A stretch of DNA of 64,000 bases from Microvelia longipes (Eukaryota; Arthropoda; Insecta; Hemiptera; Veliidae): assembly GCA_018340805.1 (NCBI GenBank), contig JACMZG010001913.1, forward strand, positions 19,065,465-19,129,464. Reading direction: 5' to 3'. The notes under the pieces were generated by a model. It did not search any database. It was given only the letters and a program-made list of their open reading frames with translations, and was not told the origin of the DNA. Positions 1-11,779 of this stretch are shown piece by piece (the stretch's first letter is position 1; each line of letters starts with the position of its first letter). The position numbers and the translations under genes were made by a program.

Positions 1-40
1 ATATATTATTAATATACATTATATATATATTATATATATA

Positions 41-80
<40 letters not shown>

Positions 81-126
81 TATATATTATATATATATAA
101 CATATAATATATAAATAAAATATATA

Positions 127-166
<40 letters not shown>

Positions 167-525
167 TATTATATTATTATATATATTAAATATATATCTG
201 TATATGATAATATATAATAATAATAATATATATATATTATAGTATCATATATATATATATACCATACTATATAAAATATACAATATAATATAATATATAA
301 TAATATCCCTATATATATATTATATATAAATAATATTATAATTATCATATATATATATATCATATATATATAATATTATATATATATATACAGATAAAAT
401 ATATTATATATAATATAATATTATTTACCATATATATATATAACTATAAATATCATATAATAATATTATATAATATATATATATATAATATAATATATAT
501 ATATATATATTAATTATATTATATA

Positions 526-561
<36 letters not shown>

Positions 562-598
562 AATATATATAATATAATTACACATATATATATTAAAC
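1..598. repeat. AT-rich microsatellite (TA)n
   Basis: Almost pure TA/TAA/TATT low-complexity sequence. It abuts ordinary mixed sequence at about 598. The short open frame inside it is a by-product of TAT/ATA codons and is not a gene. Confidence 0.95.
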
Positions 599-923
599 TT
601 TTTTGGGACAATAGGAACCGATTCCCGGCTCACTCCCACCCCTCAACTTCCGCCATCGAACAACCTCATAAGCGTCATTTTCATAATGAAAATTTGCTAA
701 AATGACACTTCATTAGATTAGATCAAGCTGATAGAATTAATAAGGTGATTTAACTGGAAGGTTTTTATAATTAAAACCATTTTAGGTTATAGTCTGGCAG
801 TGACGTCATTGCAAAATTAAACAAAATTTCAATGTAAGTAGCATATACCGAGTCCTGCAATGACGTCACTCGCTGTTCCAAAAAAAGTCAGGTCATAACC
901 TCCTAATGCATTTAATTTATTCC
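599..923. other. Unassigned stretch with a small shared repeat
   Basis: No gene seen. The segment at about 657-705 (AACAACCTCATAAGCGTCAT and following) recurs inside the A element at about 60808-60855, so it is a dispersed repeat fragment. Confidence 0.5.
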
Positions 924-2267
924 CTTAGAATAATACTACTATTCACGATTCAAAGAGATAGTTGTAAGGTTGGCAATACCAATGACGGAAAACGAAAGGG
1001 TGATCAAATTTTTTTTATCAAGGAATTAGCCATGGGAGCTTGAAAATCTTCTTTTTATCCTTTATTGTTCTTAATTTGTGATAAATGAGATAAAAAATTA
1101 ATAGAAAGACCATCGTGCTAAAAAAATGGCCAATATTTCATAGATAAATACTTGATTATTCAGGATTTTAAATATAGAATCAGGCTCTTATCACTACAGA
1201 CTTGGATTTGTCGATTTAACCCCAGAAATAATAAAACCTAAACGATGATTTAAACAAACATTCTACAAAAACGTGAATTATTGAGTTATTTATTTTTTAG
1301 TGTGTAAATAAAATTGATGATAAATTAAAACACCATTACCGGTGAAAATCGCTGTTATCAGTTAACTTTAAATACTGTAACAACTAATCAAACAATTAAA
1401 TGCAATTAAAAGGTAATTTTGTGTGTTTGTGTAAACTAAAATTATTTAAAAGTAACATTAATAACAATATTAAAATAAAACACTATATTTTCATTTGCAC
1501 CATCTATCACTTAATTTAAATACTCGTGACAACCCATTAAAACCCATTTTTCAACGAAATAGTGATTCGACTGATTCATACCGCCAAATTAATTAAATTA
1601 AAGCATTTTGATAAAAAATGTAAAGAAATAATCGTCACAAATAAGAAAAACCAAAAAAGTCCCAACGATCACGCTTTCGTTATCAATTTCTTATCAGCGA
1701 CGGTGGCGCTGCTACGGACTTTGAATCGCGAATAGAAGGAGCACTACTCATAAAACGAAAGGCTGTTCACTGGTGCAATTTAGTAATGCTGCCACCCTAA
1801 CAATATACAATTTTCTAAAAAAAGTTGCAAATACTTCCTGTTGCTGAATAGGTTCCTATTATTAATTAATGCACTGATTATAGTAGTATATATTCCTCTA
1901 TGAATTAATGATTGATCATTCATAAAATACTAATATAAATTGGTGCATTTACAATATTTAAAGCATTTAAATTGTAGTTCACGTATTTATTAAAATTATA
2001 TTAAAAGTATTCCTCCTTAGGGCATTCCGCCACCCTTTTGCCACTATGACCGGTTTATAAATACTCAAGCAGGTGTTTTAAGTTATTATACTTTTCTTTA
2101 CAATCTTTCTTCATATAGACTATTTTTGACACATATTTAAAATAATGTTTTGTTGTCAGGTTGGCAGCATTACTTAAGTGCACCAGTCAACCGGCTTTTG
2201 TGTTATCAATGGAATTACATTGTGTTTACGGTCCTGTGCTCTGTATAGTATATAGTATTATTCTAAG
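924..2267 (+). mobile_element. Family A TIR element, copy A1, interrupted by B1
   Basis: Left end CTTAGAATAATACTA at 924-938. The right end finishes in TAGTATTATTCTAAG at 2267. Internal sequence from 1736 (AAGGAGCACTACTCATAAAA) matches A2 and A4. Flanks read ATTTATTC (915-922) and ATTTATTT (2268-2275), a near-perfect 8-bp TSD with one extra C beside the left end. Element B1 sits inside the left terminal repeat. No transposase frame is present, so this copy is non-autonomous. An 8-bp TSD with TIRs of about 30 bp fits the hAT or P superfamilies; I cannot choose between them. Confidence 0.8.
939..1735 (+). mobile_element. Family B TIR element, copy B1, nested in A1
   Basis: Bounded by inverted CTATTCACGATTCAAAG and CTTTGAATCGCGAATAG. 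About 800 bp, non-coding and AT-rich. The same sequence occurs in reverse orientation at 3744-4569 with visible divergence, and a short piece lies at 32510-32594. Confidence 0.75.
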
Positions 2268-3180
2268 ATTTATTTACATCGATTGAATCACCTAATTAAT
2301 TTCTATCATCTTAAGATCAGATGACCCCTTTGCTTTCTATTCATAAATCACAACATAATAATGGACGCAATTCATAAACGACAAAGGAAAAATATACACA
2401 AAAAGCTTAGGGGTCACCTAAACTAATAAGAAGTGGCCCAATAATATTAAACTATAAAACAAATAATTACCATAATCACATTTTCTAAAATGAATTAGTG
2501 TACTCCCAAACCCCTGCAAATACCGGCTGATGAGGAAACAGGAAATTACAGGAATCAAGTCTATGAGGTCATCTTCAACAAACAAACCCTCTCATAATAC
2601 CTCTTAGACAACCTGAAACAAGATCATACACATTAGAGGATGCTATTGAGATTACCAAGAGATTAAAACTATCTACGTTGAATTAGAGAAAAATAACTGT
2701 TAGGGGTGGATGACAATTCAAAATATAGTCAGTAAACTAGTAACTAACATAGTAGAACTAATAGTAAGTAGTAGAAATAGTAGTAGAACTAATATACTAA
2801 CATAACTAACATAGTAGTACTAATATAGTAAAATAAAAACCCGTTAGGGCCTTCGGCCCATCAGGGTATTCACCCTGCGGGAACAACCTCAGTGGTTGCA
2901 TCTACCTACCTCAAGAATTAATTAAAGTTGGCGAAATCTTTTAATACAAATACTTCATACAACTTAGAGTAGGCCCGGGCTGTGAACCCCGGACCTCTGG
3001 TGCCGAAATCGAACGCCTTTACGATCACGGCCACAGAGGCAGACAGTACTAATATAGTAGTAGAACTAATATACTAACATAACTAACATAGTAGTACTAA
3101 TATAGTAAATAATATACTAACATATAGTAGAACAATATACAACATAACTAACATGTAGTAGTAACTAACAGTTAGTTTTA
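2268..3180. repeat. AT-rich DNA with a degenerate ACTAACATAGTAGTA minisatellite
   Basis: 2268-2700 shows nothing recognisable. From about 2730 to 3165 short units such as ACTAATATAGTA and ACTAACATAGTAG are tandemly repeated. The array is split by a SINE at 2831-3044. A similar GTTATAGTAATA-type array lies in the L2 repeat near 47430. Confidence 0.6.
2831..3044 (-). mobile_element. tRNA-derived SINE with 15-bp TSD
   Basis: On the minus strand the unit begins GTCTGCCTCTGTGGCCGTGA. It carries a tRNA box-B-like GGTTCACAGCC within GGGGTTCACAGCCC, and a weaker box A (TGGCCGTGATCG) upstream, then an unrelated body. The flanks are identical 15-mers, AGTACTAATATAGTA, at 2816-2830 and 3045-3059. The surrounding minisatellite contains related strings, so the TSD is slightly less decisive than it looks. 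Confidence 0.7.
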
Positions 3181-3365
3181 TAAACTGGTATTCACTGATA
3201 ACCAGGTTATATTTATTATAAATCTAAAAGACGGTAAAATAACTAAAAGGAAACACAATTTATTGACCAATGTTAATAACTATTTTATTTACCAATAAAC
3301 AACACAACCGTTAATCACTATCATCTATAGACCAAGAGCCGAGGGTGTTTTGTTAATAATAAAGT

Positions 3366-3725
3366 GTAATGGCTGGAATCGTCCCAATTTTTCGTAAATA
3401 CCTTCCTGAACAAGGATCTGCAATTCCTGCAGACTCGTATCGGATGGGTTCCCAGGCAGAACGCACTTTACAGGTCAAATTGACCACCCAAGTTAACAAA
3501 ACAGTGTAATGGCTGAACCGGTCTCAATTTTCGTAAATACTTCCTGAACAAGAATCTGCAATCTCTGTCGACTCGTATTGGATGGGTCCCAGGCAAACCT
3601 TTGACCCCTAAAGTGGGTTTTGCCTGGGACACCCACCCATACGAGTCGGCAGAATTGCAGATCCTTGTTCAGGAAGGTATTTACAAAAAATTGAGACCGT
3701 TCCAGCCATTACACTTCTATAACCA
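3366..3725. repeat. Direct plus inverted 100-bp repeats (fold-back)
   Basis: Three copies of a unit containing GTGTAATGGCTG, a 'TTCCTGAACAAGGATCTGCA' type segment and 'GGATGGGTCCCAGGCA'. Two are direct (about 3366-3460 and 3503-3600). The third is inverted (about 3612-3720), so 3503-3720 forms a near-palindrome. The open frame across it (3601-3822) reads through the repeat and is not credited as a gene. Confidence 0.7.
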
Positions 3726-3743
3726 AACACCCCTGGCCTTGGT

Positions 3744-4569
3744 CTATTATTCGCGATTCAAAGTCCGTAGCAGGCGCACCGTCGCTGATAAGAAATTGAA
3801 TAACGAAAGGGTGACGTGTTAAAGTCCTTATGGGATTTTCTGGTTTTTCTTATTGTGACGATATTTCTTTAAATTTTTATCTAAGTGCTTAATTTTACTA
3901 ATTTTAGGGCGTATGAACTCAGTAGAATCACAATTCATTGAAAAATAGCGTTTTAATGGGTTTGTCACGAGTATTTAAATTGAGTGATAAGAAGATGAAG
4001 ATCATTAATATAGTGTTTTATTTATTTATTGTTAATTGATGTTACTTTTCAATATAATTTTAGTTTGCAAAAAACACACAAAATTACCATTTAATTGCAT
4101 TAAATTGTTTAAATTAGTTGTAACAGGTATTTAAATTACTGATACAAGCCGATTTTGCACTGTAATGGTGTTTTAATTCATCAATCAATTTTATTTACAC
4201 ACTAAAATAACAAATAACTCTATAAATTCATGTTTTTGTAAAATGTTTGTTTAAATTATCCGTTTAGGTTTTATTATTTTTGGGTTAAGTCGGCCAAATC
4301 CAAGTCTGTAGTGATAAGAGCCTGATTCTAATTTGAAATCCTGGAATAATCGAAGTATTTATCTATGAAATATGGCCATTTTTTAGCACCGATGTCGTTT
4401 TATTAGTTTTTACCTCATTTATCACAAATTAACGAACATAAAGGAATTAAAAGATAGAATTTCCAACAGCTCCATGCTAATCCTATGATAAAAAAAAAAT
4501 TTGATCACCCTTTTCGTTCCCGTCATTGGTATTGCCAACCTTGCAACTATCTCTTTGAATCGCGAATAG
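3744..4569 (-). mobile_element. Family B TIR element, copy B2
   Basis: Inverted copy of B1. It starts CTATTATTCGCGATTCAAAG and ends CTTTGAATCGCGAATAG. Together with B1 it makes two arms of about 800 bp in opposite orientation, separated by about 2 kb that contains A1's body, a SINE and the fold-back repeat. Non-coding. Confidence 0.75.
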
Positions 4570-4799
4570 GTTAACTTAAATGCACGCAACAACCAATTTA
4601 AACAAAACATTTACAACAAATTTGGTTACAACAATGTTGGTTAAGTGAGTTTTTAATTATTTTAACAAGTAAATAAAATTAATTATCAATTAATACAAAA
4701 AAAGAACACAATAATTAGAAAATCAACTGTTATGAGTTAATTTAAATACCATTTTCATTACATTTGGAAGATGTTTTGCAAAACACGGTAATATCAAAT

Positions 4800-5400
4800 G
4801 ATGACTAGTTATTCCATATTATAGAAGTTAATATATATTAGTATTAATAGTTTACATCTACAACTAATAAAATAGCATAGTTATTAGAAGTAAAATAATT
4901 ACATTGTAGGTAGGGGAGTAACATGAGTGAAGTGTTAGATGTAATAGTTATTGTAGACGTACTGATAGGAATAAAAGTAAATGGTAATAAAGAAATATAA
5001 TATTCAAAATGCCTTCAGATTCAAAGTAAAAAGGATTGTTCGAAGAATTTTTTAAAGTCTTTAATCAACTTAAGTTGATGGAAGTTAAATCTCTAAGTTG
5101 ATACTAACTACGCCGTAAAATACTTCGTAAATTACGAAGTATTTTATAATTCTAGTCAAACATTAATAAAATCTTTAAAAAATTATATAAAAATAAATAA
5201 GAGAACACTAATAAAGAAAAGAACAAAAAAAAGAGATAAAAATTTCTAGACTTACCTCACTCCTTCTGACAATCGCACGGCATAAAGACGGAAGGTCTAC
5301 TAAATAAAAATGGCCGGACCTTCATTTTATGAACTAACCCCACCGCCACCTTGATTACCGTCGTAACTAATAGTTTCTAATATCCAATTGTTTTTAATTA
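4800..5400 (-). repeat. Promoter-like dispersed repeat, copy L1
   Basis: Shares its order of segments with 47383-48080. Read on the minus strand: a GGTGGCGG motif, an A/T box CATAAAAT (about 5323-5330), a GGTCCGGCC-like leader, and a splice-donor-like GAG/GTAAGT at 5250-5258. Then comes AT-rich sequence including a shared CATTTTGAATATT block. The initiator equivalent is degraded here (TTTAGTAG). No protein can be read from it. Confidence 0.5.
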
Positions 5401-6313
5401 GGTAGTTTAATTAATTATTTATTTATTGATAGTTTTAACAATATATAAAAATTAACATTAAATAATTCATTATTATTTCTTTGATTTAGGTTAAACTCAA
5501 AGGCGGCCTTCTAGATTTCTTGTAAAAAAACCGAACATCGGATCACCAACAACCTTTCGTTGTCATTGTTTTTTTATGGGACATATTTGAGGTTCGTTAG
5601 TTTTTTTTCAAATTTCTCAGTGATTAGCGAGATTTGGGATAAATGAAGCTTATTTCCGTAATCTAGAATGTTGTGCGCTCGCTACGAGCTATCAAGCTCA
5701 AGTTTTACCTTCGTATTATTAAAGTTGCAGGTGTTTTAAGTTGGGTGAAAAAACTGTGGTTTTTAAGGTCTGTTTGTATACTTTAGTCCAGTAAAATAGT
5801 TCACTTATTATTAGAAATGGGTTCGAATTATAATTAATCTGCACGCCCTTGTGGTTAATTTCAAAGATTATTTACATGCATTCAACGATTTATTTTCAAT
5901 TTAACTTCGTACATACACACTACTGTTAGACGTTTGTTGTTATTACTTGATTTGAGTTCAAAATTTTGAATGTATTTATGGAAAATTAGTACAAATCGTT
6001 ATTATTATTGCAGTCAAAGAGTAATTTGTTTATAATTAAAGAAATTTGTACATCAGCTTTTGGGGCGTGGAATATCTCTAACTTTTTGGATAAGTTGCTT
6101 AAGTCACTTCTGTGCTTTGTTGCAGTAGATAATTGATGTGAAATATCAATATCTTCTATTCAATTTTATCATCTGTAAGACTTGTACCTGAGAACTTTTT
6201 ACCTTTTGAAGCATGCATTTAGAAATTGGCACAAGTTGGATGAGCTTCGTGCATATATATCCTGCTAGTTGTCAAAGTTATTTACTTAATTTATGTTTAA
6301 ATTCTCCTTACAG
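5401..6313. other. No gene recognised
   Basis: AT-rich sequence without a recognisable gene or repeat family. A T-rich tract ending in a strong acceptor (TTCTCCTTACAG at 6302-6313) leads into the candidate exon that follows. Confidence 0.4.
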
Positions 6314-6660
6314 AGAATAAACAAGTCCTTAGATCATGTGAAGTCTAAACGATTTTACTGTTTCACAACTTCGCCAGCTGCGAGCTATGCCCCCCTCGAG
6401 AAGATCAAGTACATCATGGGCGAAGAACCTCAAGGCAAATCAGTGGCAACTTCAATGATGAATACATACCTACTTTGTTCACAATCGGAGTTATACTCCA
6501 CCTATAGTTAGAGAGTTTCCAGGGTGATCCTGTGGTTCCAATCTCGTTTGGTTGACTCATGCCTGGTTGTTGAACCCTCTGCCAAACCCCGCGTGTGAAC
6601 AAAGTAAATATTTCCCTTGAAGTAGGAGTTCAATTTGTATTATAATTCTATTTATTGTTA
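6314..6660 (+). pseudogene. Candidate terminal coding exon of an unrecognised gene, interrupted by a MITE
   Basis: I do not recognise the protein. After the acceptor TTCTCCTTACAG the open frame encodes about 53 residues of balanced composition (including RFYCFTTSPAASYAPLEKIK and YIMGEEPQGK) before reaching a 132-bp MITE at 6473. GC content and amino-acid mix here are higher than in the flanks, which is why I think it may be coding. The MITE brings an in-frame stop. Skipping the MITE and one TA copy, the frame would run about 15 more codons to a TAA near 6644, and an AATAAA lies at 6675. The basic, hydroxylated start resembles a mitochondrial presequence, but that is speculation. No partner exon was found. 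It may be a dead exon or a retrocopy fragment. Confidence 0.3.
6473..6604 (+). mobile_element. MITE O1 with TA target duplication
   Basis: A 132-bp element with inverted ends CTTTGTTCACA and TGTGAACAAAG, flanked by TA on both sides (6471-6472 and 6605-6606). TA duplication and short TIRs fit a Tc1/mariner-type MITE. A related, more diverged copy lies at about 53170-53242. Confidence 0.7.
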
Positions 6661-6674
6661 ACATTTTATATTAT

Positions 6675-6680
6675 AATAAA
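6675..6680 (+). promoter_or_regulatory. Possible poly(A) signal AATAAA
   Basis: AATAAA about 30 bp after the stop that ends the candidate exon once the MITE is ignored. AATAAA is common by chance in such AT-rich DNA. Confidence 0.25.
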
Positions 6681-7560
6681 ATTCTTTTAAATTGATTCTT
6701 TTGTTTTATTCTTCCTAATTTGACATGATAACATCATGTTTTCTCTTACTAACATGCAATTTTGAAAAACATTCGAGAAAATGGATACAAGGCTCTGAAT
6801 TGAAAGGGTGAAAGTGTGGACCACCGTTACTTATTTTTATTCTTTTATATTCATGGGTTCTAGGCACTGATGATGATCATTCAGAGTGATAGCTGACTTT
6901 GTTTTATAATAAATCATCTATGGAGACATACTTAAATAATTTATTCTTTTTTCTAATTTTTATTTCTGAGATTAAAGTTGATTCAAGAATGTTCCCTACA
7001 CTGAAAAAATAATTAGAAATCGCATTTTTAATTTAAAACAAACATTTTTCTTCCTCCAAACTGTATTAATATTACAATGTTAAAAATTGTTAAGAAAAAT
7101 AAATAAGTATTTATAATTCAGTTTCACAGCCTCTTCTTCAAGGAGGGGGAATGATTTTGCATTTTCCTCACCTATGTAGAAAAAAGAATGCTTTTTAGCC
7201 TGTGAGTTTATTTCCAAGCAGAAACTAAGCTAATCATGGTGGTGTGGAAGCTAATTATGGTGTACCAAATAACCATCAATGTAGATAATGAAGCCTAAAT
7301 TTTGCTTTTATTGTGAAGTCCTCTCCAGGAATGTAGGACATCATGGATAAAAACAAAATGCATAATGTTATGAATCTCAATAAATAATAAATCCAAAGTT
7401 TCGCTTGCATTGTGGGAGGCTTCTTAAGAGTTGAAGGACATCATGAATGAAAACATAATGCTCTACAAAACTAATACAAGCAACAAATTGCCAACTGATG
7501 TTCAGTTTTCCTCCATGATGTGTTTTATCCCTGATCCACATAAAGATGCCATATCAAAAT
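6681..7560. repeat. AT-rich DNA with a D-family relic and a 110-bp tandem duplication
   Basis: About 6866-6925 contains GGCACTGATGATG, a diverged relic of family D lacking the GAAAG part. At about 7285-7475 two neighbouring segments share 'GAAGGACATCATG'/'GTAGGACATCATG' followed by AAAACAAAATGC-like sequence, an old tandem duplication. The 63-residue frame at 7431-7622 spans this duplication and the end of element J, and is not a gene. Confidence 0.45.
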
Positions 7561-8127
7561 GTCAAGAGCCAGGCCTAAAAAATGTGACTCATTTTGTACT
7601 ACTTCAAACCAAATTTTTCTGAAAATATACCTTAAATTATGAAGGAAAAGCATAGTCTGCCTATCCAGAGCGGAGCCCTTAAATGTGCTCGCTCAAAATT
7701 ATAGAAAATCACAAATGAAGTTATGACATTTGTTAAATAGCCCAAAAAAAATCACAAAAAGCCCATATTTTTTTTTAAAGAAATTTGTTGACTTATTATA
7801 AAATTACCACTTTTTGGTGTTTAAAAGAGCCTGAAACTTAAGTTGTAGTGGTCCCATTTGACAGCATTTGAACACTCGTCTCTTAAATAGAAAATTATAT
7901 CAGCTTTAAAAAAAAATGATCTCTTCATGTTTTTGCCAACGACCAGGGAACCACTTATTGCAAGAAAACTGGAATTGTGTGTGATTTTTCTAATATTTTA
8001 AGCAAGCACATTCATATAAAGGATTCCACTCTATACAGGCTGACTATGCTTTTGCTTCATAATTTAAGGTATATTTTCAGAAACATTTGGTTTGTAGTAG
8101 TAAAAAATGACTCCAGCTCTTGGACTA
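7560..8127. mobile_element. TIR element J (about 570 bp, TIRs about 110 bp)
   Basis: The left arm contains CTGAAAATATACCTTAAATT followed by ATGAAGGAAAAGCATAGTCTG. The right arm has its inverse (CATAATTTAAGGTATATTTTCAG at 8058-8080). Similarity extends outward to the CAAGAGC/GCTCTTG ends. The interior is AT-rich and non-coding. Confidence 0.7.
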
Positions 8128-9250
8128 ATAATAGTAAAGATAAATGAATACATAACGCATTGGTAGAAACCAAACATCGTATTGGTCACCATATTGATAC
8201 AACCAGAACACCTAAATAAATCTTAATTGATATAAACTCACAGGAAAATCCAAGCTGAGATCTCAGGACCCACAAAGTGCAAAATTTTGACTTATTTGAG
8301 TTTGTAGTAAGCTAAAATGAAAGGGAAATAAAATAAAACATTAAATTCAATAAATAAATTCTAATTATTATAAAATCTAAAAAAATAATAAAAATTATAA
8401 TTAAAAAGTAATAAAAAAAATCATTTTCTTGATTAATAAGATAACAATTAAAATAAGCCACGTTTTGTTTAAATACAAATTAAAAAAAAAAACAATTTTA
8501 ACCTTGTGTGGTAGGTGGAAAAAATAGGTTCATTTATAACATTTTGCACTGATTGGCTAAGAGGATAAAAAAAAAATGGTAAAAGAATTAATTAGACTGG
8601 TCATTAAATATTTTTTGCACCAATCAGATTGCTCTATTGATTCATCCTATCCTATGCTGTCGTCAATAGCAAACATGCACTAACTGCTTAGTATACTTTC
8701 CCTTAAGAAGGCAGTATTAATCATTGACGATAATAGAAGCATAACATGTGAGGTAGATTGTGTTCAAAGGTATAAAGATAATTTTTTCCACACCAAATTA
8801 TTACCACGTTACCATCGAAAAACAGAAATACAATATAATTTTCACAATACTATTATTATACTTGGTAATTATTCTTATCTAAAAAAAGTTTATACAAATT
8901 CCTTAAGACAAAAAGGATTTTCACACACATAATTACCATATAACAGGATTTCTAAGGTTTTTAATTATTAAGTGTTGAAGACTTTTAAATTAATCAATAA
9001 TGATTTTGTAATTAACCAATTTAAAAACAAAGCTCGTAAAAGAACAAAAATTATTTATTATAAAAAATATGAGCTTCATAAATGAATACAAATGAATGTT
9101 TGTAAATAAAGACCAGATCTCACATGCAAGACAAATATCTTTTTCATACTTTTCTTCCCATGTTTTTTTTTTGTTTAAGATTCAATTCAGGTAACTCAAG
9201 TCATTAACATAGAGGGGAATTTTAGAGAGCTTAACTCTTCCAACTATCGC
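8128..9250. other. No gene recognised
   Basis: AT-rich sequence (runs of A, AAATAA). No coding frame or repeat family recognised. Confidence 0.4.
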
Positions 9251-9279
9251 CTTAAACCCCCTCCCCCATTTTTTGTTAC

Positions 9280-9690
9280 TAAAGCCTTTATTTTCTTTTC
9301 CAAGATTGAAAATAAGGCAAACAAAAGCTTAGCCCTTACACAGCCTTCATTTCTTTCCAAGATTGAAAAATAAGGCAAACAAAAGCTTAGCCCTTTACAC
9401 AAGCCTTCATTTCTTTTCCAAGATTGAAAATAGGCAAACAAAAGCTTAGCCCTTACACAAGCCTTCATTTTCTTTTCCAAGATTGAAAATAAGGCAAACA
9501 AAAGCTTAGCCCTTACACAAGCCTTCATTTTCTTTTCCAAGATTGAAAATAAGGCAAACAAAAGCTTAGCCCTTACACAAGCCATTTTCTTAAGATTGAA
9601 ATAAGCAACAAAAGCTTAGCCCTTACACAAGCCTTCATTTTCTTTTCCAAGATTAAAAATAAGGCAAACAAAAGCTTAGCCCTCCCATTT
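9280..9690. repeat. Tandem array, about 60-bp unit, seven copies
   Basis: The unit contains CAAACAAAAGCTTAGCCCTT, ACACAAGCCTTCATTTTC and TTTTCCAAGATTGAAAATAA. Copies differ mainly by one-base gains or losses in homopolymers. The minus-strand 113-residue frame is the translated array and is not a gene. Confidence 0.9.
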
Positions 9691-9699
9691 TAAAAAAAA

Positions 9700-11465
9700 A
9701 AATATTCGCTTTTGGTCATTAGAATGAAACCTACAATTTAATTCAATTGTACATATAATCATTTTGACAATTAAACATGATTATATAACCCTGGTGACAT
9801 GAGAAAACCACATTAAAAAAGTCATACCAAAAAACAAATTAACATAGAACATCTTTTAGCCAAATCCATCGAGAAAAATATTCAAAATTATTATGATTAA
9901 CGTACATTATTATTATTTTAAAAAGTAATAATTTAATAAACTAAATATTCTTTTAGAAGCCACACAAATACCAAAAGGTTTATTTAATGCTAAAATAGCC
10001 AGGCATGAACATCTACTAGTTTTTTTAAAAAATATATCTTAAATTTTTAAGATATAACATAGTCTTAACATCCAGAGAGGGGAATATTTGCAAAAACATT
10101 AAAACATCATAAAAACTTAACTTTTTCTAATAAATTTGCTGGTCTTGCAAAAAAAGAACGCTTTTTTCAGTGTTTTTGTTATCATCATAACATTGGTTGT
10201 AATTATCCAATTATGATTAATAAAAACTCATCTTTCTAAAAATTAGATCAGGTTTAAAAAAATGTCTTTAAATGTTTGCAAAAGATCAACAGGAAATCAC
10301 TTATTAAAGGAAAACTAAAATTAATCTGATTTTTTATGTGAAAGTACTCCACTCTACGATGTTTTAACTTCCATCATTTGAAGTTTTAGAATAATTAAGT
10401 ATAAAGTATTTAAAAATTAGTCACGTTTTTCAAGCCTGGCTCTTCCTTGAACTATTAAACTCATTAAAATTAAATAAAAAAATAGATAATTTTGCCTTTC
10501 AATACTGGAAAATATATTACAAAACAAATAAATAATTAAGAAAATGATTTTCCGTGAAAATTAAGTTTGTTTTTGAGTCCACATGTTTATCTTAAAAAAT
10601 ATACGTACAAGTCTGTAATGTGTGAGTTCCATTGGATTTAAAATGATACACTTATGAAAATTAATATTAAAAAAAATCTGTATGTTCCATTTTTATTTTT
10701 ATTATTATTAGTTGTCATCAAATAAAAAATATTTCAACAAATTTCTTGATTTGCACACTATTTTTTTTTGTACACATCAACTAATAAGATTGTAATAAAA
10801 ATAAAAGCAGATTGACAGACTTGTCATTACATAAAAATCCTACAGGTGTTATTTGGATTCTTTTCAGCCCTCTTGATTCAACATTTTGTTATGAGATGCA
10901 ACCGTAAAGTGATTTCTTATTCTATTTACTTCTGAAACAAACAAAACATTTTTTTTTTAATTTGAAGATAATAGTAAAAAAAATGGCTTACAGGATACCT
11001 CAGGACTTTTCCTTACCAAACAAAATGGATTCATAAACGTTAAGTCATAAGGCGAGGCCAAGAACTTCAATGTAAGTTTCAGAGGGGTAGTATGAATTAT
11101 TTAACCCAAGTCGAGAGGATTAAATGTTAGTTCCCTTTGGGAATTATATTATCTTACTCTCAAGATGAGAAGAATTAACCTTCAGAAGGAAGCAAACAAA
11201 AGAATAAAATTTATTTAAAATTAATGGAACCCTATAAAAAAAACATTTAGAAGATAAAACATTCAGAATAACTAGATAATTAAGAATCCAAAGCCAAAAT
11301 AATTGCCTTTGGGTGGATTTTCAAGGTAGAATATCTGTCTTGATTTGATTTGCATCCTAAAGATGCAAGTTTTTAAAGATTTTTAACAACAATTTACAGG
11401 GGTTTTAAGAAAAATTTAAGGATAATTTTTGAATTGAACAATGACAAAAGCAACCAAATCAGGGT
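9700..11465. other. No gene recognised
   Basis: AT-rich sequence with long A and T runs. I see no gene, TIR pair or tandem array. Confidence 0.4.
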
Positions 11466-11779
11466 AAATGAAAGATAAGATAAGATAAGATAAAATTTTC
11501 ATTGTCGAGGACCCTTAAACAGGGTATGACAATAGTCAAAATAAAAAAAAAATAATTTAGAATTTATAATTTAGAAACTCATCTACTGAGTAGAAACAAT
11601 TTTCTTTTAATATTTTGCAAATGCATGCTTTAAACTTTTTTGTTTCTAATAATGTATATTCTCTGGGAGAGATTATATAATTTACTACACCAGTAGTTTA
11701 CACTATTCTGGCTTCTCGACACTCTACATTTCTTTACCATCAGGTTATTTTTAATCGAGTTTCGTACGAATGGCCTACT

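Noticed and set aside
169..363. 64-residue minus-strand frame
   Set aside because: Translation of an AT microsatellite; only Ile, Tyr, Leu and Met codons.
2831..3044. True tRNA gene
   Set aside because: Box B is present, but no cloverleaf acceptor pairing could be drawn and an unrelated body follows. SINE preferred.
3601..3822. 73-residue plus-strand frame
   Set aside because: Runs across one arm of an inverted repeat into element B2; the same bases recur as non-coding repeats nearby.
9244..9585. 113-residue minus-strand frame with internal protein repeats
   Set aside because: It is the 60-bp tandem array read through. Homopolymer indels change frame between units, so no frame is conserved.
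9280..9690. CRISPR-like array
   Set aside because: Units are contiguous with no variable spacers, in eukaryotic DNA.
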